DNA from: Mesorhizobium waimense
Lineage (GTDB): Bacteria > Pseudomonadota > Alphaproteobacteria > Rhizobiales > Rhizobiaceae
DNA: 64,000 nucleotides
Assembly (NCBI RefSeq): GCF_003601975.1
Contig: NZ_QZWZ01000005.1
Coordinates: forward strand, 208,826-272,825
Reading direction: 5' to 3'
The translations under genes and the position numbers were made by a program. The notes under the pieces are model-generated. The model searched no databases and was not told the DNA's origin. It worked only from the letters and a program-made list of their open reading frames with translations. Shown piece after piece: positions 26,378 to 35,370 of the stretch. Position 1 is the stretch's first letter. Each line of letters starts with the position of its first letter.

Positions 26378-27544
26378 CCGCTGTGCTTTCCGTTCAGTTT
26401 TAGAAGCAGAGACCCTGCTTCGGGTCAGGCTTTCGCACTCCCCACCGGTCTTTGCAGCACCGAGACAGGTCCATCACGCCCAACACCGCAGAAAATATCG
26501 CAGGGTTTCCGAATGTGGGGAAAGGCGGTGGCGGTCTCGCGCTACCATCAACCACCACACCAAAAGCATAACTGCCGGTCACGAAAATGGCGGCCATCGG
26601 TCTAAGGAAGAACGGCGCATAAGCCGCAGTCATGCACGCGTCCGCAAACGCGGACGATTGGCGCGCGCCTGTCAGGCGCATTCGCTTCCGCAAGAGCAAC
26701 TCTGATGCGTTCGCTGATTGGATTTGATGAATGACGGAAATCGACGCGCCATTGAGGGATCCGATGCATTCCTTCAGGAAGCGTCGAGACAAAAGGCTCA
26801 AGCGTGGCGGATTTCCGTTCCCAGGACCTTCAGGCATTCGCGGATGAATGCCACAAGCGCCGTCCACCTTTGGCCGAAATCATCGTCCCATCCACGTAGG
26901 CATCGGTGGGGGACAGATCGATGTAAGTGCCGCCAGCAAGCGTCACCTCTGGCAAGCAAGCCGCGAGCGCCGCCACCTTCTTTCAGAGGGACCGGCACAA
27001 ACTCGCCGCGTGCCGAGTTTCCAAATCCGGACCGGCTGTTCCTGCCCGGCATGCATGTGCGTGCCATGGTCGAGGAAGGCGTCGCGCAGAACAGCTTCCT
27101 GGCGCGCCGTCAGCCGAAATGCCAATGGGCGAGGCCACGGTGATGAGCCTGAACGCGACGGCAAGGTCGAGGAACGTATCCTTGCCGTTGTCAACAGCGT
27201 CGCCAACAACTGGCTGGTGGAGTCCGGTTTTGGCGACGGCGACCGCGTCATCGTCGAGGGCTTGCAGTTTGTGCGAACCGGCGGCGATGCAACCGGCGTC
27301 TGCGCGGGAGCTACGTGAAACACCCAGATCGAGTGGATCGGAACTTGCGACATGCTATCTCGACGATCTCTCGCGAAGCGCGATCATTTTTTTGGACACG
27401 TCCATCTTCAATCTCAAGATGGACAGTATGACGTGTGAATACCTCCGTCCTACCTCCGCATGTCGCTATGGAGGTGGATAATAATGGCGTGGCCTGAGAC
27501 CAGTTGCCAGCGCCAGGAGGCCAGCGCCGCAGCATGTGCGTCGG
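26378..27544. other. Gene-poor region with remnants
   Basis: About 1.17 kb without an intact gene. The right half holds a frameshifted RND efflux adaptor remnant (separate entry). The left half has short palindromes, among them GCGCCTG-T-CAGGCGC (26663-26677) and CGTCCGC-AAAC-GCGGACG (26639-26656), but no frame that resembles a protein. It separates the quinate locus from the acid-sugar locus. Confidence 0.55.
26990..27318 (+). pseudogene. Remnant of an RND efflux periplasmic adaptor (AcrA/MexA-type) gene
   Basis: Three frames must be joined to read a membrane-fusion-protein C-terminal region. 'FLPGMHVRAMVEEGVAQNSF' appears in one frame, 'GEATVMSLNA' in a second, and 'KVEERILAVVNSVANNWLVE' then 'DGDRVIVEGLQFVRTG' in a third. 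In intact AcrA-like adaptors these run in this order in the beta-barrel and membrane-proximal domains. No N-terminal signal, lipobox or partner inner-membrane pump gene is present. It is a decayed fragment with at least three frameshifts, not a functional gene. Confidence 0.7.
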
Positions 27545-28594
27545 TCACTCTGCAGTCAGAATAACCTTGACGCTTTGGGAGCGCTCGGCGGCGAGGCGGA
27601 AGGCCTCGGGCGCGGACGAAAGGGCGCGTTCGGCGGTAACCAGCTTCAAGACGTCGACTTCTCCATCGACGATAAGAGTGACCGCCTGATTGAACTCGGC
27701 CCCGAAACGAAATGTCCCCTTCAGGTCGATCTCTTTGGCCATGACGGCGTTGGCCGGTACCGGAATCTGGCCGCCCGGGAGATTGCCGACTTGGACGACC
27801 ACGCCGCCCCGCCGGACGCTGGCGATCGCCGCGTTGAGGCCGGCCGCGGTGCCTGAAATTTCGAAAGCAACATCGAATGGTCTGTCGGCGGCAAGCGCCT
27901 TGAGTTCGGCATCGCCGCCGGAAAGATCGATCGTCTGATCTGCGCCCAACCGGGTGGCGAAGGCGAGCGGCGCTGCGGCTATGTCGGCGACAGTGATCCC
28001 GCCGCAGCCTTTGAGCTTGGCCGCGAGCATGGTGAGAAGTCCGATCGGCCCGGCGCCGAAGAGGATGACATTCCTGTCAGCGATCGCGCCGGCTCGCGCC
28101 ACCGCGTGCAGGCTGACGGCGAGCGGCTCGGCGAGTGCCGCCGCCTGATATCCCACATGCTGTGGGACCTTGACGCATTGCGCCGGCGTGGCGTCGAAGA
28201 CGCTGGCGAACCCCCCTTGCATGTGCGGCGTCCTGGACGCCGAACCCATGAAGTAGATGTTCTCGCAGAGATTGGCGCGGCCTTCGGCGCATCGCGCGCA
28301 ATTCCCGCACCACCGAGACGGGTTGACCGCAACCCGGTCACCGATGGCAAGTCCGCACGCTGCGGCGTTGATCTCGACAATCTCTCCGGCAACCTCGTGA
28401 CCGAGTACGAGCGGAGATGTGACGACGAAATCGCCGGTCCGCGCATGGCGAAAATAGTGCAGGTCGGAGCCGCAGATGCCACCCGCGCCGAAGCGTACAC
28501 GCATCATGCCCGGCGCAAGGGGTTCGAGCGGACGCTCCACCATGCGCAAGTCTTCGGGGCTGAACAACGTCGCAGCGATCACATTGCCGGTCAT
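27545..28594 (-). CDS. Zinc-dependent dehydrogenase, L-idonate 5-dehydrogenase-like
   Basis: This 349-residue medium-chain dehydrogenase shows catalytic zinc ligands in 'GGICGSDLHYFRH' and 'LGHEVAGEIV', four structural cysteines in 'CGNCARCAEGRANLC' and a Rossmann motif in 'VILFGAGPIGLLTM'. The sequence most resembles L-idonate 5-dehydrogenases, which interconvert idonate and 5-ketogluconate. Its ATG overlaps the preceding dctM stop by four bases, so it is co-transcribed with the TRAP importer. This points to an aldonate as the imported substrate; sorbitol/xylitol-type substrates are the alternative. Confidence 0.87.
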   Translation of the reverse strand: MTGNVIAATLFSPEDLRMVERPLEPLAPGMMRVRFGAGGICGSDLHYFRHARTGDFVVTSPLVLGHEVAGEIVEINAAACGLAIGDRVAVNPSRWCGNCARCAEGRANLCENIYFMGSASRTPHMQGGFASVFDATPAQCVKVPQHVGYQAAALAEPLAVSLHAVARAGAIADRNVILFGAGPIGLLTMLAAKLKGCGGITVADIAAAPLAFATRLGADQTIDLSGGDAELKALAADRPFDVAFEISGTAAGLNAAIASVRRGGVVVQVGNLPGGQIPVPANAVMAKEIDLKGTFRFGAEFNQAVTLIVDGEVDVLKLVTAERALSSAPEAFRLAAERSQSVKVILTAE

Positions 28595-29997
28595 TTGATC
28601 AGTCCCATTTGTGTCGGCAGCCACAGCGTGATGGCCGGGATGAAGGTGATCAGGATCAGCGCGACCAGCAACGGCACGAGCCAGGGCAGGATCGCCATCG
28701 TCGTGCGCTCGACCGACAGCTTGGCGATCCGCGAGAGGACGAACAGCACCATGCCGAGCGGCGGATGCAGCAGGCCGATCATCAGGTTGAGCGTCATGAT
28801 TAGGCCGAAGTGCACCGGGTCGATGCCGTACAGGATGACGATGGGCAACAGGATCGGCACGAGGATGGTGATCGCGGCGATCGTGTCAAGGAAGCATCCC
28901 ACCACCAGCATCAGGATGTTGACCAGAATCAGGAACACCCATTTGTTCTCTGTTAGCGAGGTGATGAACGTCGAGAACATGTGCGCCGCTTGGCTGACGG
29001 TGAGCAGCCACGCGAAGATCGACGCTGCGGTGACGATGAACAGAACCGATGCCGTCGTCTCGATCGTGTCGAAGCTGGCCTTGGCCAGCGTTGCGAAAGT
29101 CATCGTGCGATAGCGCACGAGCCCCAGGAACAGCGACCAGATGACCGCGGCCATGGCCGCCTCGGTTGGCGTGAACCAACCCATTGTCATGCCGCCGATC
29201 AGGATGATGGGCGTCATCAAAGCCATCACGGCGGAGAAGTCGAAATACCAATCGCAGGCGATCAAAACCGCGAGAGCGATGCCGACGGAGATGTTGAGCG
29301 ACAACCCGGCGCTGACCAATATGTAGACCAGGACCGGAAAGCAGGCGACGACCAGAATCTCGAGAGACGCGGCGCCGAGTTTGCGCAGTTCGAACGGCGT
29401 GTCGGAGCCCCAGCCGCGGCGATAGGCGAAGATGGCGACCGTCACCATCATCAGCACCGTCATGACGACGCCGGGCAGGATGCCCGCCATGAACAGCGCA
29501 CCGATGGAGACGTTGGCCATCATGCCGTAGATGACAAAGGGCAGCGACGGCGGAAAGATCGGGCCGAGCGTCGAGGATGCAGCGGTGACACCGACCGCCG
29601 CCTCGACCGGATAGCCGTGATCGCGCATGGCCTTGATCTCGATCGTGCCGATCCCGGCAGCATCTGCGAGGGCCGCGCCGGACATGCCAGCGAAAACCAC
29701 CGATCCGATAATGTTTACCTGGGCGAGGCCGCCCTTCATCCAGCCTACAAGCGCCAGCGCGAACGAATAGATACGCCCGGTGACGCCGGCGATGTTCATG
29801 AGATTGCCGGCGAAGATGAAGAAGGGCACGGCGAGCAGCGGAAAACTCTCGACGCCGGCGATCATGCGCTGCGCGGCGATGATGTCGGGCGCCACACCGT
29901 AGCAGACGAGGTAAAGCAGCGACGAGACTGCCATCGACACGGCGACGGGCACACCGATTAGCATAAGGACGAGAAAGGCTCCGATCAGAAGCAGCAT
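28591..29997 (-). CDS. dctM: TRAP transporter large permease subunit (DctM), acid-sugar locus
   Basis: A 468-residue DctM protein, slightly longer than the quinate-locus copy. Family segments are 'FPLLAVPFFIFAGNLMNIAG', 'VVFAGMSGAALADAAGIG', 'IFPPSLPFVIYGMM' and 'NLMIGLLHPPLGMVLFVL'. The ATG chosen gives 'MLLLIGAFLVLMLIGVPVAV', the usual first helix. It begins 4 bases after the dctQ stop and overlaps the dehydrogenase gene, so it is the third gene of the operon. Confidence 0.91.
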   Translation of the reverse strand: MLLLIGAFLVLMLIGVPVAVSMAVSSLLYLVCYGVAPDIIAAQRMIAGVESFPLLAVPFFIFAGNLMNIAGVTGRIYSFALALVGWMKGGLAQVNIIGSVVFAGMSGAALADAAGIGTIEIKAMRDHGYPVEAAVGVTAASSTLGPIFPPSLPFVIYGMMANVSIGALFMAGILPGVVMTVLMMVTVAIFAYRRGWGSDTPFELRKLGAASLEILVVACFPVLVYILVSAGLSLNISVGIALAVLIACDWYFDFSAVMALMTPIILIGGMTMGWFTPTEAAMAAVIWSLFLGLVRYRTMTFATLAKASFDTIETTASVLFIVTAASIFAWLLTVSQAAHMFSTFITSLTENKWVFLILVNILMLVVGCFLDTIAAITILVPILLPIVILYGIDPVHFGLIMTLNLMIGLLHPPLGMVLFVLSRIAKLSVERTTMAILPWLVPLLVALILITFIPAITLWLPTQMGLIK

Positions 29998-30001
29998 CGC
30001 C

Positions 30002-30610
30002 CTACTCCCCCAGCCCGTCGAATGCGGCGGGGCGCTCAAGCACCGAGTAGCCGCGGCGAACATTGCCGACGAACACCTGGACCGCGCGAAGCATCATCAG
30101 CACGAAGCCGGCGAATACTGAGTAGAAGACGATGTTGCGCGGCAGGTTGATCGTGACCATCCGCTCGCGGTGGACGATCCCGACATAGCGCCACAGAAGC
30201 CAGGACATGTAGGCGAAAAAGCCGACGGTGATCAGGTTCACCGCAAGCGCCAGATAGCGCCCGACCCACGCCGGCAGATAGTGGTAGAGCACATCGACCT
30301 GAATGTGGCGCGACATGCGGGTGCACATCACCGAACCCAGAAACACGACGACGACAAGGCAGTTAATCGCGATCTCTTCGGTCCAGGCATAGCTGTTGTT
30401 GAGGACATAGCGGGTGAAGAACTGCAGGAAGACGCAGATCGACATGCCCCAGAACACGGCGAGCGTTGCCCAGTCCTCGACTGCGTAGCGAGAGAGGTCG
30501 ACGGGCGCGGTCTCCTCCTCGAAGGCCTGCACCAGTTCTTCGGCAGTCACCGGGTTGTGAATCTCTTCAGTCATCGGCATGGCTCCGGATTGAACGACCT
30601 GCGCAGTCAT
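30002..30610 (-). CDS. dctQ: TRAP transporter small permease subunit (DctQ), acid-sugar locus
   Basis: The 202-residue protein has a soluble N-terminal extension of about 45 residues ('EELVQAFEEETAPVDLSRY') and then four hydrophobic helices with 'LQFFTRYVLNNSYAWTEEIA', the DctQ signature. The gap to dctP upstream holds a perfect 12-base hairpin. ATG at 30610 is preceded by no strong Shine-Dalgarno, and a second ATG lies 10 codons on, so the exact start is uncertain. Confidence 0.88.
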   Translation of the reverse strand: MTAQVVQSGAMPMTEEIHNPVTAEELVQAFEEETAPVDLSRYAVEDWATLAVFWGMSICVFLQFFTRYVLNNSYAWTEEIAINCLVVVVFLGSVMCTRMSRHIQVDVLYHYLPAWVGRYLALAVNLITVGFFAYMSWLLWRYVGIVHRERMVTINLPRNIVFYSVFAGFVLMMLRAVQVFVGNVRRGYSVLERPAAFDGLGE

Positions 30611-30615
30611 GGTCC

Positions 30616-30650
30616 AAACCGGTCCGGACGCGTGTACGCCGGACCGGTTT
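30616..30650 (-). promoter_or_regulatory. Perfect 12-base hairpin between dctP and dctQ (acid-sugar TRAP operon)
   Basis: AAACCGGTCCGG (30616-30627) is the exact reverse complement of CCGGACCGGTTT (30639-30650), with an 11-base loop. It fills the 48-base gap after the binding-protein gene. The arm ends in TTT, so partial termination as well as mRNA protection is possible. Confidence 0.75.
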
Positions 30651-30658
30651 GAAAGCGA

Positions 30659-31633
30659 TTACTTGATGGCGCGGATCGCCTCCCAATCTGCCTTGCGGTA
30701 GCCGAACTCCTCGAACGTCACTTTTTCCATCACGTTCTTCTCGAAGTCGGCCCGATCGACTTCGGTCACGGTCAGGCCGCGGTCCTTGAAGGTCTGAACG
30801 AGGGCCTTCTCGCGATCCACGATGATCTTGGTGGCGCGCGCGGCGGCTTCCTGCATCACTTCGGTGAAGATCGCCTTGTCCGCGTCAGAGAGCTCGGCCC
30901 AGCGCGATTTCGACACGATCGTGTTGAGATGGTCGACGATATGACCGGTTAAGACGATGTGCTTCTGCACCTCGTAGAATTTCTTCGCGTCGATCGTCGT
31001 CAGCGGGTTTTCCTGCGCCTCGACCGTGCCCTGCTGCAGTGCGAGATAGACCTCGGCAAAGGCGATCGGCGCAGTGTTGGCACCGCAGGCGCGCGGCATT
31101 GCGAGGTAGGCCGGCACATCCGGCACCCGGATCTTCAGGCCAGCCATGTCCGCGCATTTCGCGATAGGCCGGTTCGAGGTGGTATGGCGCGTGCCGTAAT
31201 AGGTCGTCGCCGTGATGTGATGGCCGGATGCTTCCTCGTAGCCGCCGGTCAGTTCCTTGTATTTGTCGCTTTTCGCGTAAGCGAGTAGGTGGTCGGCGTC
31301 GCGGAAGATGAACGGAAAATAGGTGACGCCGATCGGGGCGAATTCGCGCGCCGCGAAGCTTGATCCGGAAATGATGATGTCGACCGTACCCAGGGTCAGA
31401 CCCTGATTGATATCGGCTTCCTTGCCGAGCTGGGACGCCGGAAACACGTCGATCGTATAGCGGCCGTCGGTGCGCTTCTTGATTTCTTCGGCCGCCCACA
31501 CGGACTCCGTGTGGAAGGGCTCGGACGTTTCGTACACATGCGCCCATTTCAACGCCGTTTGTGCCGAGGCCGAAGCCATGGGCAAAGCGATCGTGGCGAT
31601 CGCGCAAAGCAGTGCGGTATACCTTGAAAGCAT
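30659..31633 (-). CDS. dctP: TRAP transporter periplasmic binding protein (DctP), acid-sugar locus
   Basis: The 324-residue precursor has a signal peptide ending 'ASASAQ' and DctP features: 'WAAEEIKKRTDGRYTIDVFP', 'LGTVDIIISGSSFAAREFAP', and 'AFAEVYLALQQGTVEAQENP' for the ligand loop. The ATG is fixed by GGGAGGAAAG. It follows the FCD GntR gene by 55 bases on the same strand and leads the transporter genes. With an idonate-dehydrogenase-like enzyme at the end of the operon, an aldonate or uronate ligand is likely. Confidence 0.9.
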   Translation of the reverse strand: MLSRYTALLCAIATIALPMASASAQTALKWAHVYETSEPFHTESVWAAEEIKKRTDGRYTIDVFPASQLGKEADINQGLTLGTVDIIISGSSFAAREFAPIGVTYFPFIFRDADHLLAYAKSDKYKELTGGYEEASGHHITATTYYGTRHTTSNRPIAKCADMAGLKIRVPDVPAYLAMPRACGANTAPIAFAEVYLALQQGTVEAQENPLTTIDAKKFYEVQKHIVLTGHIVDHLNTIVSKSRWAELSDADKAIFTEVMQEAAARATKIIVDREKALVQTFKDRGLTVTEVDRADFEKNVMEKVTFEEFGYRKADWEAIRAIK

Positions 31634-31688
31634 CTTCTTTCCTCCCTGTGATTGGACCGATGACGGCCGGATCTCCTCCCGGCCGGTT

Positions 31689-32408
31689 CTATTCCGCATC
31701 CTCCACGGTTGCGGGGCTCTCACCGAAGTTGCGTGAGAATCGAAGTTGCGACTGACGCAGGTGCTCCCGCATCGCCGCCTTTGCCCGTTCCGGATCGCGC
31801 GCCGCAATCGCATCGCGCACCGCGCGATGCTCTGCCGCGGCGGCCCGCCAGGAGTCATTATTCTCGAAATAGCTCGAGAGACGTTCGAAATAGGGGTTCA
31901 TGCGCTGGTCGAACATCTCGCCGATAAAACGCACCAGCACCGCGTTGCCGAGGACAGCCGCCACCGTCGTATGGAACTCCCGGTCAAGCATGATGATCGT
32001 CGTGGTCGGCAGGCTTATGTCGTCCATCCGGCGCAGCGCATCGTCCAGCAGATCGATATCGGCCGGCCGAACCTGGAGAGCGGCTTCTGCGGCGATCGCA
32101 CCTTCGATGAACTCCCGCGCCCGCAGCAGTTCGAACGGGCCTTCATCCGTTTCTGCGGCGGGTATTTCGGCGCGTGGCGGGGCAGTGACGTATATGCCGG
32201 AGCCGACGCGAATGCGTATGCGGCCCTCAACCTCGAGCGCGATCAGCGCTTCACGGACCGTCGGGCGCGAGATGCCCAACTGGTCGGCCAGTTCCCGCTC
32301 CGTCGGCAGACGGTCGCCAACGGCAAACTCGCCAGAGCCGATCAGCTGCCTCAGTTGATCGGCCACCTGTCGATAGAGCCGACGCGGCTCAACAGCCTGA
32401 ATGGGCAT
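31689..32408 (-). CDS. GntR-family regulator with FCD domain (FadR subfamily)
   Basis: The 239-residue protein has 'LPTERELADQLGISRPTVRE' and 'RIRIRVGSGIYV' for the winged helix, then an FCD helical domain whose metal/ligand residues appear in 'DREFHTTVA', 'EHRAVRDAI' and 'REHLRQSQ'. The ATG giving 'MPIQAVEPRRLYRQVADQLR' was chosen since the family begins there. It is the first gene of the TRAP/idonate-dehydrogenase operon and has an evident operator 30-57 bases upstream, so autoregulated control of the operon is likely. Uronate or aldonate derivatives are typical effectors of this subfamily. Confidence 0.9.
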   Translation of the reverse strand: MPIQAVEPRRLYRQVADQLRQLIGSGEFAVGDRLPTERELADQLGISRPTVREALIALEVEGRIRIRVGSGIYVTAPPRAEIPAAETDEGPFELLRAREFIEGAIAAEAALQVRPADIDLLDDALRRMDDISLPTTTIIMLDREFHTTVAAVLGNAVLVRFIGEMFDQRMNPYFERLSSYFENNDSWRAAAAEHRAVRDAIAARDPERAKAAMREHLRQSQLRFSRNFGESPATVEDAE

Positions 32409-32732
32409 CGCACCCTGCTCCCGAAGGCGCCGTCTATCCAATTTGGTAAATTGGTCTGGCCAATTGACCTTTAACCTATGAGCAGCATGGGTCAAGAGCG
32501 ATCTAGACCGGCATGTGGAGGCTGTTGGTGTCATTTCGGTCTCGGCGACCGGCGTCGTCCGCCGCAAGCGCCTTTGCGACAGCGATGTCGATAGGTATCT
32601 CGGCCGCCTGGGCGCATATCTTGCACGCGCTCACGCATGAGCATGTGATCAAGCTTCCTGGGCTGCTGACATGTTCCGCGTTGTCCCGACAGAAGCGGTC
32701 CGTGTGGTGCAGGGTGGAGAAAGAGGGATGGT
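32409..32732. other. Intergenic region upstream of the FCD GntR gene
   Basis: These 324 bases lie between the 3' end of an enolase-family gene and the GntR start, both on the minus strand. The left part holds the operator at 32438-32465. I see no gene in the remaining roughly 270 bases. Confidence 0.6.
32438..32465. promoter_or_regulatory. Operator with three CCAATT half-sites in alternating orientation
   Basis: CCAATT (32438), AATTGG (32449) and CCAATT (32460) start exactly 11 bases apart and form two overlapping palindromes, CCAATTT-GGT-AAATTGG and AATTGGTC-T-GGCCAATT. The second holds TTGGTC/GGCCAA, close to the TGGTC-N2-ACCA type sites of FadR-like regulators. It lies upstream of the FCD GntR gene, which probably binds it. 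Confidence 0.75.
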
Positions 32733-33932
32733 TCAGTCGAAGAAGGCCGCATCCTCTTCCCTGAGATACTTCCTGGCTGCTTCGGCGTCGATATCGAGGC
32801 CAAGCCCCGGCGCTTCCAGCAGGTCCACCATGCTGTCCTTCACGATCTGCGACGGCAGGCCAATTACGAGGTCCTCCCACCAGGGGTCAGAGGCGCTCGG
32901 ATATTCGAAGGCGATGTAGTTGGCGGGCAAGGTGGCGCAGACGTTGATCAGCGCGCCGAGGCCGAGTAGGCCGTTCGCGGTGCCGTGCGGCGCTATCAGG
33001 ATCGAGTGCATATAGGCGTGCTCGGCGACCCATTTGAGCTCGGCAATCCCGCCGATATCGGCCGGGTCCGGACCGATGACACGCACCGCCTGCGTCTCGA
33101 TCAGTTCCTTGAAATTGTGCCGCAGGTAGATTTGCTCGCCGGTATGGATTGGCGTCGAGGTGGAAGTGGTCAGCTCCCGATAGGCCTGCGGATTGACCCA
33201 TGGCACATAGTCGCCAGTCAGCATGTCCTCGACCCACATCAAATTATACTTCTCGACCGCGCGAGCAAACTTGATCGCATCGGGCAGCATCCAGCCCGGG
33301 CCACAGTCGAGCGCCAGACTGACCTTGTCGCCCAGCACTTCCTTCATGGCGATTACGCAGTCGAGCATGTGATTGAAACCGCGCTCGCTGATCACACCCT
33401 GATCCATGGCGCCGTGGTAGCCGGCCTTCTTCTGCGTCACGCCGTAATGGAAGCCCTCGATGGTATCCTTCATGTTGGAGTGGAACGAGATTCCTTGCTT
33501 GACCATGAAGAAGTTCTGCGGCTGCTCCATCATCCATTGGACGTCAGCGGCGTAATCCTCCGGTCGGTCGCCCGTGCGTTTCTGACGGATCGAGCCGTTA
33601 TAGACGCGTACCTTGTCGCGCACCTTGCCGCCGAGCAACTTGTAGACTGGAACGCCCGCCGCCTTGCCGGCGATGTCCCACAGCGCATGCTCGATGGCGC
33701 TTATCGCCGCGCCATAGGGCTTGAAAGAGCCGCGTTGGCGGATCTTCAGCATCACCCGCTCGACATCGGTCGGATCCTCGCCGATCAGCGCCTCGCGAAA
33801 ATGCAGCACCAAAGGCTTGAGGTAGGGCTTGGTGTATTCGACTTCGCCCAGGCCGTGCATGCCCTCGTCGGTGTCGATGCGAACGATGGGGTGCTTGCCG
33901 ATAACGGCGCAGCGAAGGTCGGTGATCTTCAT
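32733..33932 (-). CDS. Mandelate racemase/enolase-superfamily dehydratase (copy A)
   Basis: A 399-residue enolase-superfamily protein: capping domain about 1-120, then the barrel. Metal ligands appear as D in 'SLALDCGPGW', E in 'LMWVEDMLTGD' and E in 'PIHTGEQIYL', with the likely acid/base H in 'ILIAPHGTANG'. 'NFFMVKQGISFH' marks the second barrel strand. Such enzymes abstract an alpha proton from a carboxylate and here probably dehydrate an acid sugar (galactonate/mannonate/rhamnonate-type). It is 17 bases downstream of a second family member. The exact sugar acid cannot be assigned by eye. Confidence 0.88.
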   Translation of the reverse strand: MKITDLRCAVIGKHPIVRIDTDEGMHGLGEVEYTKPYLKPLVLHFREALIGEDPTDVERVMLKIRQRGSFKPYGAAISAIEHALWDIAGKAAGVPVYKLLGGKVRDKVRVYNGSIRQKRTGDRPEDYAADVQWMMEQPQNFFMVKQGISFHSNMKDTIEGFHYGVTQKKAGYHGAMDQGVISERGFNHMLDCVIAMKEVLGDKVSLALDCGPGWMLPDAIKFARAVEKYNLMWVEDMLTGDYVPWVNPQAYRELTTSTSTPIHTGEQIYLRHNFKELIETQAVRVIGPDPADIGGIAELKWVAEHAYMHSILIAPHGTANGLLGLGALINVCATLPANYIAFEYPSASDPWWEDLVIGLPSQIVKDSMVDLLEAPGLGLDIDAEAARKYLREEDAAFFD

Positions 33933-33949
33933 GTTCGGTTCTCTTCGCC

Positions 33950-35308
33950 TCAGCTCCAGGTGCGATCCCAGGAATACTCGTCGTCCCAGTGATCCGTGGG
34001 CTGCCAGATTCCGGTGACACCCGGCTGCAGATGCCGCGAGATCACCTCGTCGACGACGTCGTCAATCCCCAGGCCCGGCTTGTCCGGAACAGTGATAAAG
34101 CCGTCCTTGACGAGCGGCTTGGGAAGGCCGGTGACGATATCGTCCCACCAGTCGACATCGGCGGAGTGGTATTCGAGGGCCATGAAGTTTTCGGTCGCGG
34201 TCGCGACATGTGCCGCGGCCATTGCGGCGATCGGGCTTTCTGCCATGTGGATCGCCATGGCGACGCCGTGGTCCTGCGCCATATCGCCGATCTTCTTGGT
34301 CTCGAGGATGCCGCCGCTGGTGAGCAGGTCCGGGTGGATAACGGAGAGGCCGCCGCTCTTAAGCAGAGGCTCGAAGGCCTGCTTGAGGTAGATGTCCTCG
34401 CCGGTGCAGATCGGCACCGTGGTGGCCTCCTGCAATTGTCGGTACTGTTCGGTGAACTGCCATGGGATCACATCCTCGAGCCAGGCCGGAACGTATTTCT
34501 CGATCCGCCGGGCGAGACGGATGCCGTCCTGCAGCGAGACGTGGCCGACATGGTCGATGGCAAGCGGGATCTCGTAGCCGATCACCTCGCGGACCTCGTG
34601 GATATACTGCTCGAGCAGGTCGATTCCCTTTTCGGTGAAATGCAGGCCCGTGAACGGGTGCTGCACGTTCTGCGCATCGTAGGCGAGATTGCGCGCCTTA
34701 CGCTCCTCGAGCGCGCCGCCACGGCCGCGTGGGTTGGCGTGAAACCCTTCGAGCGCGCCGGCGGGCGCGGCCACGGCGCCCGAGACATGGGCGATCTGCA
34801 TCAAGCCCAGGTCCATCTTGAGGAAGGTGAAACCGCGGTTCATACGCTCCTTGAGGCGCTTTCCGGTTTCGGCGCCGCTCGGTTTCTCGGCGTCGGTATC
34901 GCAATAGATGCGCACCTTGTCGCGAAACTTGCCGCCGAGCATCTGGTAGATGGGGACGCCATAGACCTTGCCTGCGAGATCCCACAGCGCGATTTCCACC
35001 GCCGAGACGCCGCCACCTTGCCGGCCGTGCCCGCCGAATTGCTTGATGCGGCGAAACAGGCGATCGATGTCGCAAGGGTTCTCGCCAAGCAGCCGGCTTT
35101 TCAGCATCAACGCGTAGGTGGCGCTGGCGCCGTCACGCACCTCGCCAAGCCCGACGATCCCCTGATTGGTGTAGATCTTGAGCAGTGCTGAGGTGAACGG
35201 CGCGCCGACGATTTCGGCTACCCGCATGTCGGTGATGCGAAGGTCGGACGGCTTGGAGTTCGTGTTCACCCGATTGAGAGCCTCGTCGGCTCCGTCCGTC
35301 TTTGGCAT
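33950..35308 (-). CDS. Mandelate racemase/enolase-superfamily dehydratase (copy B)
   Basis: At 452 residues this is longer than its neighbours, mainly through an insert near residues 170-230 ('[18 protein letters not shown]') and a C-terminal tail rich in W and D. Metal ligands are D in '[10 protein letters not shown]', E in 'AWLEDVIPW' and E in 'ICTGEDIYL', with H in '[13 protein letters not shown]'. '[13 protein letters not shown]' has the K-x-D strand 2 pattern. It is the second of three consecutive enolase-family genes read leftward. Probable acid-sugar dehydratase; substrate unknown. The start codon is not fixed by a clear ribosome-binding site. Confidence 0.86.
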   Translation of the reverse strand: MPKTDGADEALNRVNTNSKPSDLRITDMRVAEIVGAPFTSALLKIYTNQGIVGLGEVRDGASATYALMLKSRLLGENPCDIDRLFRRIKQFGGHGRQGGGVSAVEIALWDLAGKVYGVPIYQMLGGKFRDKVRIYCDTDAEKPSGAETGKRLKERMNRGFTFLKMDLGLMQIAHVSGAVAAPAGALEGFHANPRGRGGALEERKARNLAYDAQNVQHPFTGLHFTEKGIDLLEQYIHEVREVIGYEIPLAIDHVGHVSLQDGIRLARRIEKYVPAWLEDVIPWQFTEQYRQLQEATTVPICTGEDIYLKQAFEPLLKSGGLSVIHPDLLTSGGILETKKIGDMAQDHGVAMAIHMAESPIAAMAAAHVATATENFMALEYHSADVDWWDDIVTGLPKPLVKDGFITVPDKPGLGIDDVVDEVISRHLQPGVTGIWQPTDHWDDEYSWDRTWS

Positions 35309-35370
35309 GACTTGTCCTCGTTCTGGTCAGGGGGCTTGCCGCCCCGAACGCCGGCCGGCATGGAGCGTTG

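Noticed and set aside
26400..26867. A 155-codon minus-strand frame in the gene-poor region
   Set aside because: No recognisable domain, no ribosome-binding site and proline/cysteine-rich composition; not supported as a gene.
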